From an uncultured Mucilaginibacter sp. (GTDB taxonomy: Bacteria; Bacteroidota; Bacteroidia; Sphingobacteriales; Sphingobacteriaceae), in assembly GCA_903866915.1 (NCBI GenBank), contig CAIPPO010000087.1, forward strand, positions 1 to 64,000: a stretch of DNA of 64,000 nt. The letters run 5' to 3'. The position numbers and the translations under genes are program-made. Shown piece after piece: positions 9,324-17,359 of the stretch (positions within the stretch are counted from its first letter, which is position 1; every line of letters starts with the position of its first letter). A model generated the notes under the pieces. That model saw nothing but the letters and a program-made list of their open reading frames with translations, had not been told where the DNA came from and made no database searches.

Positions 9324-10601
9324 TTAATAATGGCACTTGCCGCACTCGATACCGCCCATTTGAGCTTCTGTCACTTTACCGCCTTTTCTCAGCAATTCGT
9401 GCACTGCTTCCATTTTTTCGTAGTAAGCGTTGCCTTTATAATTGATCTCGGTCCGTTTGTGGCACTGTATACACCATTTCATTGTCAAAGGCGAATACTG
9501 ATACATTTCTTTCATGGATTGAACCGGACCGTGGCAGGTAGTACATTCAATTTTTCCAACAGTTACGTGTTGAGAGTGGTTGAAGTAAGCGAAATCGGGC
9601 AGGTTGTGGATACGTACCCATTGTACAGGACGTGCCAGTGTGCTATCGTATTTCTGAGTCTTAGGATCAAAGCCGATTGCAGTATATATCTTGGCGATCT
9701 CCGTTGAAGGCTCGGTAGCATCTTTCCTTCTATCGATCACTTTGTGGCAGTTCATACAAACATTCAGTGATGGGATAGAAGCATTTTTTGACTTGTATGC
9801 ACCAGAGTGGCAGTACTGACATTTGATCTGCATCTCGCCTGCATGCAGGTCGTGCGGATATTTGATCGGCTGAACTGGCTGGTAACCGGTATGTACGTTG
9901 GTATTCCATAGCGAAACCCAGGTCCAGCTGCCTCCGGCAATTGAAACACATAACAATACAAAAAACACAAGCTTCTTATTTTTAGCGAGACGCTTAACAG
10001 TGGCATATTTATCAACCGGTGTAGTGTCAACTGCAGCCGGTGCCATTAAAATTTCTGGTTTGGTAGCAACCAGATTGTCTAAAGTTTTAACAACTCTATT
10101 CAGCACCAGGATCACGATGAAGGCAAGGATAATAACGCCCAACAAGGCGTAAACGATCAACATGCTTGGTCCTTGTTCTACTGCGACTGTAGCCTGTGCA
10201 GCTTTGGCTTTGTCCTGTATATCTTTATAGGCCGCACGTACGTAAGTGATAATATTGCCAGCGTCTGCATCAGACAAATCAGTGAACACTGTCATACCAG
10301 CCTGATTGAACTGGTTATAGATGTCCATGGCTTTTTTATCCTTAGCTGCCATTAACGCCTGGTTATTCTGGATCCATTTGACAAGCCATTTGTCGTCAGT
10401 TTCCTTGGTCAACTGAGGACCTAAAGCCGGACCGATAACCTGCTTGTCGATTGCGTGACAAGCCGTACATTTTGCTTTGAAAATAGCTTCGCCCTTGGTA
10501 GCATCGGTCTGCGCATTCGCAGATATGCTCAAGATAGCAAGCCCGGCTACCAGCAAAAATGCCCGGTAAAAATGTTTAAAAGTAAATGAGATGCTACTCA
10601 T
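9324..10601 (-). CDS. actA: Alternative complex III multihaem cytochrome c ActA with fused N-terminal cytochrome
   Basis: First gene of the respiratory operon, encoding the multihaem c subunit. A signal peptide (residues ~1-30, ending SANA) is followed by a monohaem class I cytochrome domain with CTACH near residue 45, a transmembrane helix (~residues 145-170), a second hydrophobic helix (~210-230), then the pentahaem ActA domain with CQYCH, CMNCH, CTTCH, CIQCH and C-terminal CGKCH. I count six CxxCH sites in total. The extra N-terminal cytochrome is a fusion seen in Bacteroidota ActA. A promoter-like TTTG-N22-TACTTTTG pair lies about 85 bp upstream. Confidence 0.94.
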   Translation of the reverse strand: MSSISFTFKHFYRAFLLVAGLAILSISANAQTDATKGEAIFKAKCTACHAIDKQVIGPALGPQLTKETDDKWLVKWIQNNQALMAAKDKKAMDIYNQFNQAGMTVFTDLSDADAGNIITYVRAAYKDIQDKAKAAQATVAVEQGPSMLIVYALLGVIILAFIVILVLNRVVKTLDNLVATKPEILMAPAAVDTTPVDKYATVKRLAKNKKLVFFVLLCVSIAGGSWTWVSLWNTNVHTGYQPVQPIKYPHDLHAGEMQIKCQYCHSGAYKSKNASIPSLNVCMNCHKVIDRRKDATEPSTEIAKIYTAIGFDPKTQKYDSTLARPVQWVRIHNLPDFAYFNHSQHVTVGKIECTTCHGPVQSMKEMYQYSPLTMKWCIQCHKRTEINYKGNAYYEKMEAVHELLRKGGKVTEAQMGGIECGKCHY

Positions 10602-10686
10602 AAAGTGTATTTATGCTTAATGAATTTCCGTTTTATCCTTATGAAGTCAATTGCAGGCGCGTGAATTGCTTCGGGTTTTCCAGCCA

Positions 10687-10720
10687 CAAAAGTAAAATTT
10701 ATTACAGTATCGCTGACAAA
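10687..10720 (-). promoter_or_regulatory. Candidate promoter of the act-cta operon
   Basis: On the minus strand TACTTTTG (10694-10687) matches the Bacteroidota -7 consensus TAnnTTTG, and TTTG (10720-10717) lies 22 bp upstream as a -33 element, at the loose end of usual spacing. It would give a leader of about 80 nt before actA. Confidence 0.5.
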
Positions 10721-10763
10721 TAAATGACGCTTATATATAATTTATAATTGTTCTAAATAACGT

Positions 10764-10800
10764 AAAAAGAGGCCTCTATTAACTCAAAAACGGCCTTTTT
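10764..10800 (-). terminator. Candidate terminator of the deoxyhypusine-synthase-like gene
   Basis: On the minus strand AAAAAGGCC is followed after an AT-rich loop by GGCCTCTTTTT: an 9-bp stem interrupted by a two-base bulge and ending in a T run. It sits about 80 bp beyond the stop of the gene ending at 10880 and before the act promoter. Confidence 0.5.
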
Positions 10801-10879
10801 GGCGCCCAAACTTAAATTTGCCCAGGTTTTTACCAATTGATCTGGATTAAATTGTGCTAAATATTTTGAAAAAATAAAG

Positions 10880-11857
10880 CTATTGTTTTAAAATCCAGGC
10901 AAAAATTAAGGGCACCACAATCGTCGCATCCGATTCAACTATAAACTTTGGAGTATGTATATCCAGCTTGCCCCAGGTGATCTTCTCGTTAGGTACAGCA
11001 CCAGAGTAAGAGCCATAAGAAGTAGTAGAATCTGATATCTGGCAGAAATAGCTCCAAAACGGAATATTTTCCATTTCCATATCCTGGTATAGCATCGGCA
11101 CCACACAAATAGGAAAATCTCCTGCGATACCGCCACCGATCTGGAAAAAGCCTATGCCCTGGCCATCTGAATTATTTACATACCAGTCGGCCAACCATGC
11201 CATATACTCAATCCCGCTCTTCATCGCCGAAGCCCTGATCTGCCCTTTGATCACGTAAGAAGCAAAAATATTTCCCATGGTTGAGTCTTCCCAACCAGGT
11301 ACTACTATCGGCAGGTTCTTTTCGGCAGCTGCCAGCATCCAGGAATTCTTCGGATCTATTTCGTAATATTCTTCCAGTTCGCCGCTCAGCAATATTTTGT
11401 ACATGTATTCATGTGGGAAGTATCGCTCACCTTTATCATCAGCATCTTTCCATATTTTATGGATGTGTTTTTGCAGCCTGCGAAAAGCTTCTTCTTCGGG
11501 AATGCAGGTATCAGTAACCCTGTTGTAATGGTTTTCAAGCAAAGCCCACTCATCCTGCGGACTCAGATCCCGGTAATTCGGCACCCGTTTATAATGCGAA
11601 TGTGCAACCAGGTTCATAATATCCTCTTCCAGGTTAGCTCCGGTGCAGGAAATAATTGCGATCTTATCCTGGCGGATCATTTCTGCTAAGGAAATACCCA
11701 ACTCGGCTGTGCTCATAGCACCGGCCAACGTAACCATCATTTTGCCGCCCTCCTCCAGGTGTTTTTCATAACCTTTGGCTGCATCCATTAAAGCTGCGGC
11801 GTTAAAATGCAAATAGTTCTTTTCGATAAATTGCGAGATCGGTCCTCTTGTGCTCAT
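10880..11857 (-). CDS. Deoxyhypusine synthase family protein (probable polyamine-linked aminobutyl transferase)
   Basis: 325-residue homologue of deoxyhypusine synthase. Bacteria have no eIF5A, so bacterial members are thought to act on free amines, making homospermidine or related polyamines from spermidine by NAD-dependent aminobutyl transfer. The segment around the catalytic lysine is conserved (SGAVPNEKITWGKL compared with SWGKI in eukaryotic enzymes), as are the NAD-region phrase ISCTGANLEED and the Gly-rich IGGGIAGDFP. This argues for an active enzyme. The ORF track begins at 11953; I prefer ATG 11857 (MSTRGPISQF) because the extra 32 residues are low-quality Lys/Asn-rich sequence and a TAATTTTG box lies in that stretch. 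Confidence 0.85.
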   Translation of the reverse strand: MSTRGPISQFIEKNYLHFNAAALMDAAKGYEKHLEEGGKMMVTLAGAMSTAELGISLAEMIRQDKIAIISCTGANLEEDIMNLVAHSHYKRVPNYRDLSPQDEWALLENHYNRVTDTCIPEEEAFRRLQKHIHKIWKDADDKGERYFPHEYMYKILLSGELEEYYEIDPKNSWMLAAAEKNLPIVVPGWEDSTMGNIFASYVIKGQIRASAMKSGIEYMAWLADWYVNNSDGQGIGFFQIGGGIAGDFPICVVPMLYQDMEMENIPFWSYFCQISDSTTSYGSYSGAVPNEKITWGKLDIHTPKFIVESDATIVVPLIFAWILKQ

Positions 11858-11880
11858 ATAACTGCTGTTGATTTTGGGGG

Positions 11881-11888
11881 CAAAATTA
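11881..11888 (-). promoter_or_regulatory. -7 promoter-like box, deoxyhypusine-synthase-like gene
   Basis: TAATTTTG on the minus strand, 23 bp before the preferred ATG; matches TAnnTTTG. No -33 TTG at the right distance was found. Confidence 0.35.
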
Positions 11889-11963
11889 GTTTTTTTGTTC
11901 GTTCTTTTCCGATTACTTGTACAGTGTTTGATATTGCCATTGATAAGACACAAACTACCCCGT

Positions 11964-12036
11964 CACAAATTAACCAACCACAAGTAAACAATCACAAGTT
12001 AACTAATCGCCAATCACAAGTTAACTAATCACAAAC
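11964..12036. repeat. Degenerate short tandem repeat CACAAGTTAACTAAT
   Basis: Five runs of the unit CACAA(G/A)(T/C)TAAC(T/C)AAT follow one another between the divergent genes ending 11857 and starting 12062; two copies (CACAAGTTAACTAATC) are identical. Non-coding; function unknown. Confidence 0.7.
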
Positions 12037-12039
12037 CTC

Positions 12040-12047
12040 TATCTTTG
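12040..12047 (+). promoter_or_regulatory. -7 promoter-like box TATCTTTG
   Basis: Perfect TAnnTTTG 14 bp before the ATG at 12062, immediately after the tandem repeat. No clear -33 element. Confidence 0.4.
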
Positions 12048-12061
12048 CTGCCGCTAAAACG

Positions 12062-13201
12062 ATGAAGAAAGTCTTTTTTACTGTTCTTTTGGTATCCTGC
12101 CTATTAGAAGCCAATGCCCAGGTGAGCGCGCTGGGAAGGTTTATCAAACGTATGTATTTTGATAAAGACAGTACGCGAAAAAGCAGTTTCGTTATCATAC
12201 CCATACTTACCTCTGCGCCAGAAACCGGACTTGAGATAGGTGGTGCAGGTTTGTATTCCTTTTATGCCGATACAATACGTAGTAATCAAACACGGGTATC
12301 CAGTATCTATCCTTACCTCTCGATCACTACCAAAGGGCAAAGCCACTTTAGCGTAAGCACCAATTATTGGAGCGCTAAGAATAATTATAACCTGACCGCA
12401 GCTATCAGCTATATCAATTACCCATCCAATTTTTATGGCATCGGGAACAATACCCGCAATGCTGATGCCGACCCGATAGACGAGAAGAGATTTAAACTAA
12501 ACCTGGGTGCCCAAAAACTAATTGCTCCCAATTTTTATGCAGGCGCAGTAACCGGCGTTTACAATTATACTTACACTAACAATACCCTAAACGGAATATT
12601 CAATACTGATCCACAGGTTCAGAACCGTAGTGGCGGGGTAGGTATATTCATTGGTCCGAGCCTTAATTATGATAGTCGGGATAATAATACGTATTCAACC
12701 AAAGGCATTATTGTTTCTGCATACTATAATATAATGCATGGTATAATTGATGATAATAGTTATATCGGCGGCTTTTTTAATATCGAGTATTCCCAGTTTT
12801 TTTCGCTCGACAAAAAATTGGTTTTGGGTATTGATATACAGGAACAAAGCCTGACTGGTGGTTTATCGCCATTTTATTTACTACCCGCCCTGGGCAATGA
12901 CGAAATGATGCGCGGCTATTACAACGGACGCTTCCGCGACCGCAATTTCATAGGAGGTCAAACCGAGTTACGCTACCGCATCAATGACCGAATTGGAATC
13001 GTTGGGTTTTTAGGGACAGGCGAAGTAGCGCACAATATGTTTTCTATTAATACGCTAAAACCTGATTATGGTATGGGTGTCCGGTATTTCTTTGATACCG
13101 AAAAGGGCTTGTGCATCAGGGCCGATTATGGCATTGGCGAGAAAGTACCAGGTGAGTCGAGGCAGACCGGGTTTTATATTGGGCTGGGGCAGTCGTTTTA
13201 A
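12062..13201 (+). CDS. BamA/TamA-family (surface antigen D15-like) outer-membrane beta-barrel
   Basis: 379-residue outer-membrane protein with a signal peptide (ends ANAQ). Almost the whole mature chain is alternating beta-strand sequence. Features of the Omp85 barrel are visible: LNYDSRDNN in mid-protein, the MRGYYNGRFRDRN segment that corresponds to the conserved RGF/RGY loop, and a C-terminal aromatic residue (YIGLGQSF) suited to recognition by the BAM machine. No POTRA domains are present: only a short N-terminal linker, so this is a stand-alone barrel of the bacterial surface antigen family rather than BamA itself. Substrate unknown. It is monocistronic, convergent with the methyltransferase gene. 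Confidence 0.8.
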   Translation: MKKVFFTVLLVSCLLEANAQVSALGRFIKRMYFDKDSTRKSSFVIIPILTSAPETGLEIGGAGLYSFYADTIRSNQTRVSSIYPYLSITTKGQSHFSVSTNYWSAKNNYNLTAAISYINYPSNFYGIGNNTRNADADPIDEKRFKLNLGAQKLIAPNFYAGAVTGVYNYTYTNNTLNGIFNTDPQVQNRSGGVGIFIGPSLNYDSRDNNTYSTKGIIVSAYYNIMHGIIDDNSYIGGFFNIEYSQFFSLDKKLVLGIDIQEQSLTGGLSPFYLLPALGNDEMMRGYYNGRFRDRNFIGGQTELRYRINDRIGIVGFLGTGEVAHNMFSINTLKPDYGMGVRYFFDTEKGLCIRADYGIGEKVPGESRQTGFYIGLGQSF

Positions 13202-13222
13202 ATTAAAAATTGGCTGATTTGA

Positions 13223-13319
13223 AAGATACGATTTTGGGATTTGAGGGATGAACATGATTATGTCTGTTGCGTCCTGGCCATTTAATCAAATCCTTAAATT
13301 GTGTTCAGAATCGTATCTT
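13223..13319. repeat. Nested inverted repeat between convergent genes
   Basis: Outer arms AAGATACGATT (13223-13233) and AATCGTATCTT (13309-13319) are perfect 11-bp complements; inner arms GGATTTGA (13237-13244) and TCAAATCC (13286-13293) also pair. The right outer arm overlaps the last codons of the methyltransferase gene. Confidence 0.7.
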
Positions 13320-14090
13320 GAAATCCTCTTTCACCCGCCCCTTCCTAAAATATACCAGGCCTATCCAAAACAGATCGATTGAAACGGTAACCTGTGGATG
13401 CGCTTTGATAGCTGCCCATGCTTCTTTCATTCCTTCGCTCCAATAGATATCGTCAAAGATTAGCAAGGTGCCTTCATGCACTTTTGGCAGGCACCATTCA
13501 AAATAGCGGAGGGTGGCTTCTTTCTGATGATTGCCATCTACAAATACAAAATCGAGCTTATTTAATTTCCCGATGACACCGGGTAGCGTATCATCAAAAT
13601 TACCGATCACCTGTTTAATAGTGTTTAAACCAGCTTTTTGAAATACTTCCGTCGCAATTTGGGCCGTTTCCGGACAACCTTCCAGGGTATATAATTGCGC
13701 ATCAGGAGCTGCATTTTTAAGATATACGGAAGTAGTACCTAAGCATGTACCCAACTCGATCATATTTTCAGGCTTCAGGTTCTTAACCAGCCGGTACAGT
13801 AGTTGGGCGAGTTTTGGGCGCTTCAAAGCATTTTTTGCGATATCACTTACTCGCTTCTGCCTATTTTTGTTCAACAACGAGCCCGCGCCCAAATCAGTTA
13901 CATTGATCAGCCGCTTGTCAGAAAGAAGCTCTTTACGCAGGTTCTCTGCCTGATCGTATACTTTTTTGCTTTTAAAATCGTAAATTACCTCATCCAGCAA
14001 CCGGTAAACAAAAGGCGAATGGGTGCCATGCCGGGTTTTTGCCCGTAAACGATGCAGTACATAATCCTTTGCGAAGCTTAAATGGAGCAT
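13305..14090 (-). CDS. Class I SAM-dependent methyltransferase, O-methyltransferase-like
   Basis: 261 residues. The middle contains the SAM-binding motif I as MIELGTCLGTTSVYL, then an acidic second-strand end in LYTLEGCPETAQIA, and LDFVFVDGNHQKEATLRYF, typical of the Methyltransf_24/class I O-methyltransferase group in which DGNH binds metal or substrate. The N-terminal ~75 residues are basic and helical. The substrate is not evident. The gene has a TATTTTTG box only 5 bp before its ATG, so its mRNA may be nearly leaderless. Divergent from the SirB1-like gene and convergent with the barrel gene. Confidence 0.8.
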   Translation of the reverse strand: MLHLSFAKDYVLHRLRAKTRHGTHSPFVYRLLDEVIYDFKSKKVYDQAENLRKELLSDKRLINVTDLGAGSLLNKNRQKRVSDIAKNALKRPKLAQLLYRLVKNLKPENMIELGTCLGTTSVYLKNAAPDAQLYTLEGCPETAQIATEVFQKAGLNTIKQVIGNFDDTLPGVIGKLNKLDFVFVDGNHQKEATLRYFEWCLPKVHEGTLLIFDDIYWSEGMKEAWAAIKAHPQVTVSIDLFWIGLVYFRKGRVKEDFKIRF

Positions 14091-14095
14091 GGCGA

Positions 14096-14103
14096 CAAAA
14101 ATA
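14096..14103 (-). promoter_or_regulatory. -7 promoter-like box TATTTTTG next to the start codon
   Basis: TATTTTTG on the minus strand lies 5 bp before the ATG at 14090, so transcription would begin at or very close to the start codon. Confidence 0.4.
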
Positions 14104-14131
14104 GAGAAAGCTTTAGTATTTTAGCATAGTG

Positions 14132-14989
14132 ATGATAGACCCGAATGAGATCAATTCCTTGATTCGGTTATTGGATGACCCCGACAAGGAAATTTTCGAC
14201 CATATACATAGTAAACTGGCCTCCTACGGACCAGCAGTAATTGAGTACCTCGAATCCGCCTGGGAACAGGCCTTTGATCCGATACAGCAGGAACGAATTG
14301 CTGATCTGGTACATGAGATTCAATTTGGCATCGTCAAAGACGAACTGAAACTATGGTACCAAAGCGGCGCGTTCGATTTATTGCAAGGTGTGCTTACCAT
14401 CAACAAATACCAGTACCCCGACCTTGATGAGCAAAAAATTATTAACCAGATTGAGGCTATCAAGCGTGATATCTGGTTACAACTGATCTACGATGCCAGC
14501 CCGGCAGAACAGATCAAATTGATCAATCACGTTTTATACAACATTCATGGGTTCAGTGGCAACACGGCCAATCACCAGGATCCTCAGAACAGCTATCTGA
14601 GTCAGGTACTCGAAAGCAAAAAGGGGAACCAGATCTCGCTGGCTATTATATATTCTATCATTGCGCAAAAACTGGATATCCCGGTCTACGGCGTAAACTT
14701 ACCGCAACACTTTATCCTGGCCTACGTGGACGAGCGAATGGAAACCGAGTTTGAAGGTGGCATTTTGTTTTATATCAATGCCTTCAACCGCGGGTTGATC
14801 TTCGGCAGGCGCGATGTTGACATGTTTCTAAAAACACTCAAACTCAGGGCCGAAAAACAATTCTACGAACCCTGCGGAAATGCCGACATCATCCGCCGTA
14901 TCCTGCGTAACCTGATCAGCGCCTATGAAAACTTAGGGTCAACCGAAAAAGTGGCTGAACTGAATGAATTGCTGGAAATTGTTAGCTAG
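14132..14989 (+). CDS. SirB1 / transglutaminase-like family protein
   Basis: 285-residue cytoplasmic protein. The region around residues 165-210 contains ESKKGNQISLAIIYSIIAQKL and VYGVNLPQHFILAYVD, the typical SirB1/transglutaminase-like core (K-G-x-P-x-x-L then P-x-H-F-I). The N-terminal ~120 residues are helical, and the C-terminus has a tetratricopeptide-like pair of helices (IIRRILRNLISAYENLGSTEKVAELNELL). The family is of unclear biochemical role. The ORF track starts at GTG 14129; I use the ATG directly after it. Only 41 bp separate it from the divergent methyltransferase. Confidence 0.75.
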   Translation: MIDPNEINSLIRLLDDPDKEIFDHIHSKLASYGPAVIEYLESAWEQAFDPIQQERIADLVHEIQFGIVKDELKLWYQSGAFDLLQGVLTINKYQYPDLDEQKIINQIEAIKRDIWLQLIYDASPAEQIKLINHVLYNIHGFSGNTANHQDPQNSYLSQVLESKKGNQISLAIIYSIIAQKLDIPVYGVNLPQHFILAYVDERMETEFEGGILFYINAFNRGLIFGRRDVDMFLKTLKLRAEKQFYEPCGNADIIRRILRNLISAYENLGSTEKVAELNELLEIVS

Positions 14990-15003
14990 TCCGAAAGTCC
15001 GAG

Positions 15004-15021
15004 TCCCGAAAGCTATCGGGA
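15004..15021. repeat. Palindromic element TCCCGAAAGCTATCGGGA
   Basis: Perfect 6-bp arms TCCCGA/TCGGGA around AAGCTA, one base different from the perfect 18-bp palindrome at 61264-61281. It follows tandem AGTCCGAA units (14988-15003) after the SirB1-like gene. Confidence 0.7.
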
Positions 15022-15066
15022 GTCAAAAAGTACGAACGACAAAGAATATTTAGCCGAAGAAATTTG

Positions 15067-15109
15067 TTAATCAGTGAAATCTGTGAACCTTAATCAGCGT
15101 AATCTGTCA
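15067..15109 (+). repeat. Degenerate copy of the AATCTGTGAAATC dispersed repeat
   Basis: TTAATCAGTGAAATCTGTGAACCTTAATCAGCGTAATCTGTC resembles, in rotated form, the 45-bp element at 27261, 27783, 61907 and 61992. Lies just past the esterase stop. Confidence 0.5.
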
Positions 15110-16012
15110 TCAAAAGCCATTACCTGCTAACCAGTTTGCTGCCCAGTTAAACCAATGCTCGCTGCTTTTGGGGTTGTTTAGGCCAAAACCATGACCACCC
15201 GCCTCAAAAATATGTAGCTCTGCTTTTACCTTGTTCTTTTGCAATCCCTCGTAAAAAAGGATCGAATTTTCGACCGGCACCACATCGTCATCTGTGGCAT
15301 GCACCAGGAAAGTAGGCGGCGTATCTGTAGTGATCTGTTTTTCGTTTGAATATAATTCGATGAGTTCAGGCGATGGCTTTGTACCGATCAGGTTTTCGCG
15401 CGAACCGACATGTGCTTCAGGTCCGAAACTAATTACCGGGTAAACTAAAATAGCAAAATCGGGACGCAGACTAATATTGTTCGGGTTATCGATCAGCGCT
15501 TTAGCATAATGGGTATCCAACGTCGAAGCCAGGTGTCCTCCCGCGGAAAAACCAATAATACCTATCTTGCGCGGGTTTATACCCCATTCTGCTGCACGCT
15601 CCCTAACCAATTGGATAGCACGTTGTGCGTCTTGAAGCGGACCGATGGTTTTGTTTAGCATAATAGAATCACTGGGCAAGCGGTATTTTACAACAAATGC
15701 CGTAACTCCTATCTTGTTAAATTCCTGGGCTATTCCCCTTCCCTCGTGCCCTGATGCCAAACCGGCATAACCACCACCAGGGAAAATAATAATGGCTGTG
15801 CCATTTACTTTTCCTTTTCCGGGCAGATATGGCGTTATGGTGGGTATACTTACACCCGTTATCCAGTCTGTTTGATCAACCTTCTCAATATAAGTTGAAG
15901 GCGTCTTTTTTGAATTTGGCACGCCATTAGAGTATAGCGGAATTTGCTGTTGCGCAAACGAAACTGACGAGCTGATCATAGCCAGGACTAAAAACGATTT
16001 AAAAAATTTCAT
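15110..16012 (-). CDS. Secreted alpha/beta-hydrolase (carbohydrate esterase/BD-FAE-like)
   Basis: 300 residues with a signal peptide (ends SFAQQ). The alpha/beta-hydrolase fold is clear: oxyanion region IIFPGGGYAGLASGHEG, nucleophile elbow GFSAGGHLAS (catalytic Ser), acid in HATDDDVVPVENS and catalytic His in GGHGFGL. This pattern fits the Esterase_D/BD-FAE type acetylxylan and feruloyl esterases common in polysaccharide-degrading Bacteroidota, but no glycoside hydrolases are nearby, so the substrate is uncertain. Transcribed away from the SirB1-like gene; prfB lies upstream on the same strand. Confidence 0.82.
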   Translation of the reverse strand: MKFFKSFLVLAMISSSVSFAQQQIPLYSNGVPNSKKTPSTYIEKVDQTDWITGVSIPTITPYLPGKGKVNGTAIIIFPGGGYAGLASGHEGRGIAQEFNKIGVTAFVVKYRLPSDSIMLNKTIGPLQDAQRAIQLVRERAAEWGINPRKIGIIGFSAGGHLASTLDTHYAKALIDNPNNISLRPDFAILVYPVISFGPEAHVGSRENLIGTKPSPELIELYSNEKQITTDTPPTFLVHATDDDVVPVENSILFYEGLQKNKVKAELHIFEAGGHGFGLNNPKSSEHWFNWAANWLAGNGF

Positions 16013-16060
16013 ATCGGTTCAAATTGAGCAAGCGAAGCTTGAAGCTATAAAGTTAAATGA

Positions 16061-17150
16061 TTACTTCGAACCGCCAAACTCCATCAAATAGGCTTTCAGA
16101 AATTCGTCCAGTTCGCCGTCTAACACCGCCTGCGCATTCGACGTTTCATGATCGGTACGCAAATCTTTAACTAATTTATAGGGATGAAGCACATAATTCC
16201 TGATCTGTGAGCCCCATTCTATTTTCTTCTTATTCCCTTCTATCGCATTGCTTGTTTCCCTGCGCTTGCGCAACTCAATTTCATATAATTGGGATTTTAG
16301 CAAGCGGATAGCATTGTCCTTATTCTGCAATTGCGAACGGGATTCCTGGTTCTTGATAATAATGCCCGATGGTTTATGGTATAACCGAACGGCCGTTTCT
16401 ACTTTATTTACATTCTGCCCACCGGCACCACCCGAACGAAAAGTCTCAAATTCAATATCGGCCGGATTGATATCGATCTCGATGGTATCATCAACCAGCG
16501 GATAAACGTATACCGAAGCAAATGAAGTATGACGTTTAGCATTGGAATCAAATGGAGAAATACGCACCAATCGATGCACACCATTTTCGCCTTTCAGGTA
16601 ACCATAAGCAAAGTCGCCTTCAAACTGTAGTGTTACCGTTTTTACACCGGCCACATCACCCTCCTGAAAGTCCTGCTCAGTAACCTTATAGCCGTTCTTT
16701 TCGCCCCACATAATATACATACGCATCAACATACCAGCCCAGTCGCAGCTTTCCGTACCACCGGCACCGGCAGTAACCTGCAATACAGCGTTTAACTGGT
16801 CCTCTTCAGTCGACAGCATATTCTTAAACTCCAGTTCTTCTACAGCCTTCAGCGCAATATCAAACTGTTCCTTCATTTCTCCTTCTGTCGCATCTCCACC
16901 CTGAAAAAAATCAAACATCACCCCAGCATCGTCTACTTTAGAAACAACTTGCTGGTAAGCATCTGTCCAAACTTTTTTGGTTTTGATGGAAGCCAGAACC
17001 TTTTCGGCTTCTTTGGGTTGATCCCAGAAGCTGGGACCAAGGGTTATTTCCTGTTCGGTTTTGAGTGCATCAAGTTTAGCATCGATGTCAAAGATGCCTC
17101 CTCAGGGAAACTGCTCTATCCCTCAAGTCTTGTACTTGTTCTTTAGTCAT
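16061..17150 (-). CDS. prfB: Peptide chain release factor 2, with programmed +1 frameshift
   Basis: Terminates translation at UGA and UAA. Two frames are joined: ATG at 17150 reads [20 protein letters not shown] and meets an in-frame TGA at 17090-17088; a +1 shift at CTT-TGA-C (skipping T17090) continues with [10 protein letters not shown] to 16061, giving 362 residues, the normal RF2 length. The upstream AGGAGG three bases before CTT is the internal Shine-Dalgarno element that stimulates shifting. The downstream part has the RF2 anticodon-like SPF motif ([11 protein letters not shown]) and the catalytic GGQ ([11 protein letters not shown]). The ORF track reports only the portion from 16921. 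The low RF2 level would raise the shift, giving autoregulation. Confidence 0.96.
17083..17102 (-). promoter_or_regulatory. RF2 +1 programmed frameshift site
   Basis: On the minus strand AGGAGGCATCTTTGAC contains the SD-like AGGAGG, the slippery CTT codon and the UGA stop followed by C, the same layout as the E. coli prfB site. Confidence 0.95.
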
Positions 17151-17287
17151 GTGGCAAATATAGTAAAATGCATTGTCGGTAAACAATCCTGCCCTTGCGT
17201 ATGGTTATTAATTAAAGATCTTCTGATTACAAATTTTTCAAACCGCTACTTCATTAAAAAAAGAAGCCTTGAGCATATCTGAAATAC

Positions 17288-17321
17288 GAAAAGGACCGAA
17301 GCGTTAGCCCCGACCCTTTTC
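17288..17321 (-). terminator. Terminator hairpin with G-U pairs after the 145-aa unknown gene
   Basis: On the minus strand GAAAAGGGTCGGGGC and GCTTCGGTCCTTTTC form a continuous 15-bp stem around TAAC if G-U pairs are allowed. On the plus strand the same positions become A-C mismatches, so the structure is one for minus-strand RNA. Confidence 0.65.
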
Positions 17322-17359
17322 AATTTATTTTTCGCAGATAGTGTTTTTAATATGAATTC

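Noticed and set aside
11964-12036. CACAAGTTAACTAAT array as a CRISPR
   Set aside because: Units are about 15 bp, degenerate and adjoining with no unique spacers, and there are no cas genes.
17088-17090. In-frame TGA in prfB as a nonsense mutation or sequencing error
   Set aside because: The surrounding AGGAGG, CTT and TGAC form the classical programmed frameshift, and the two frames together give a full-length RF2.
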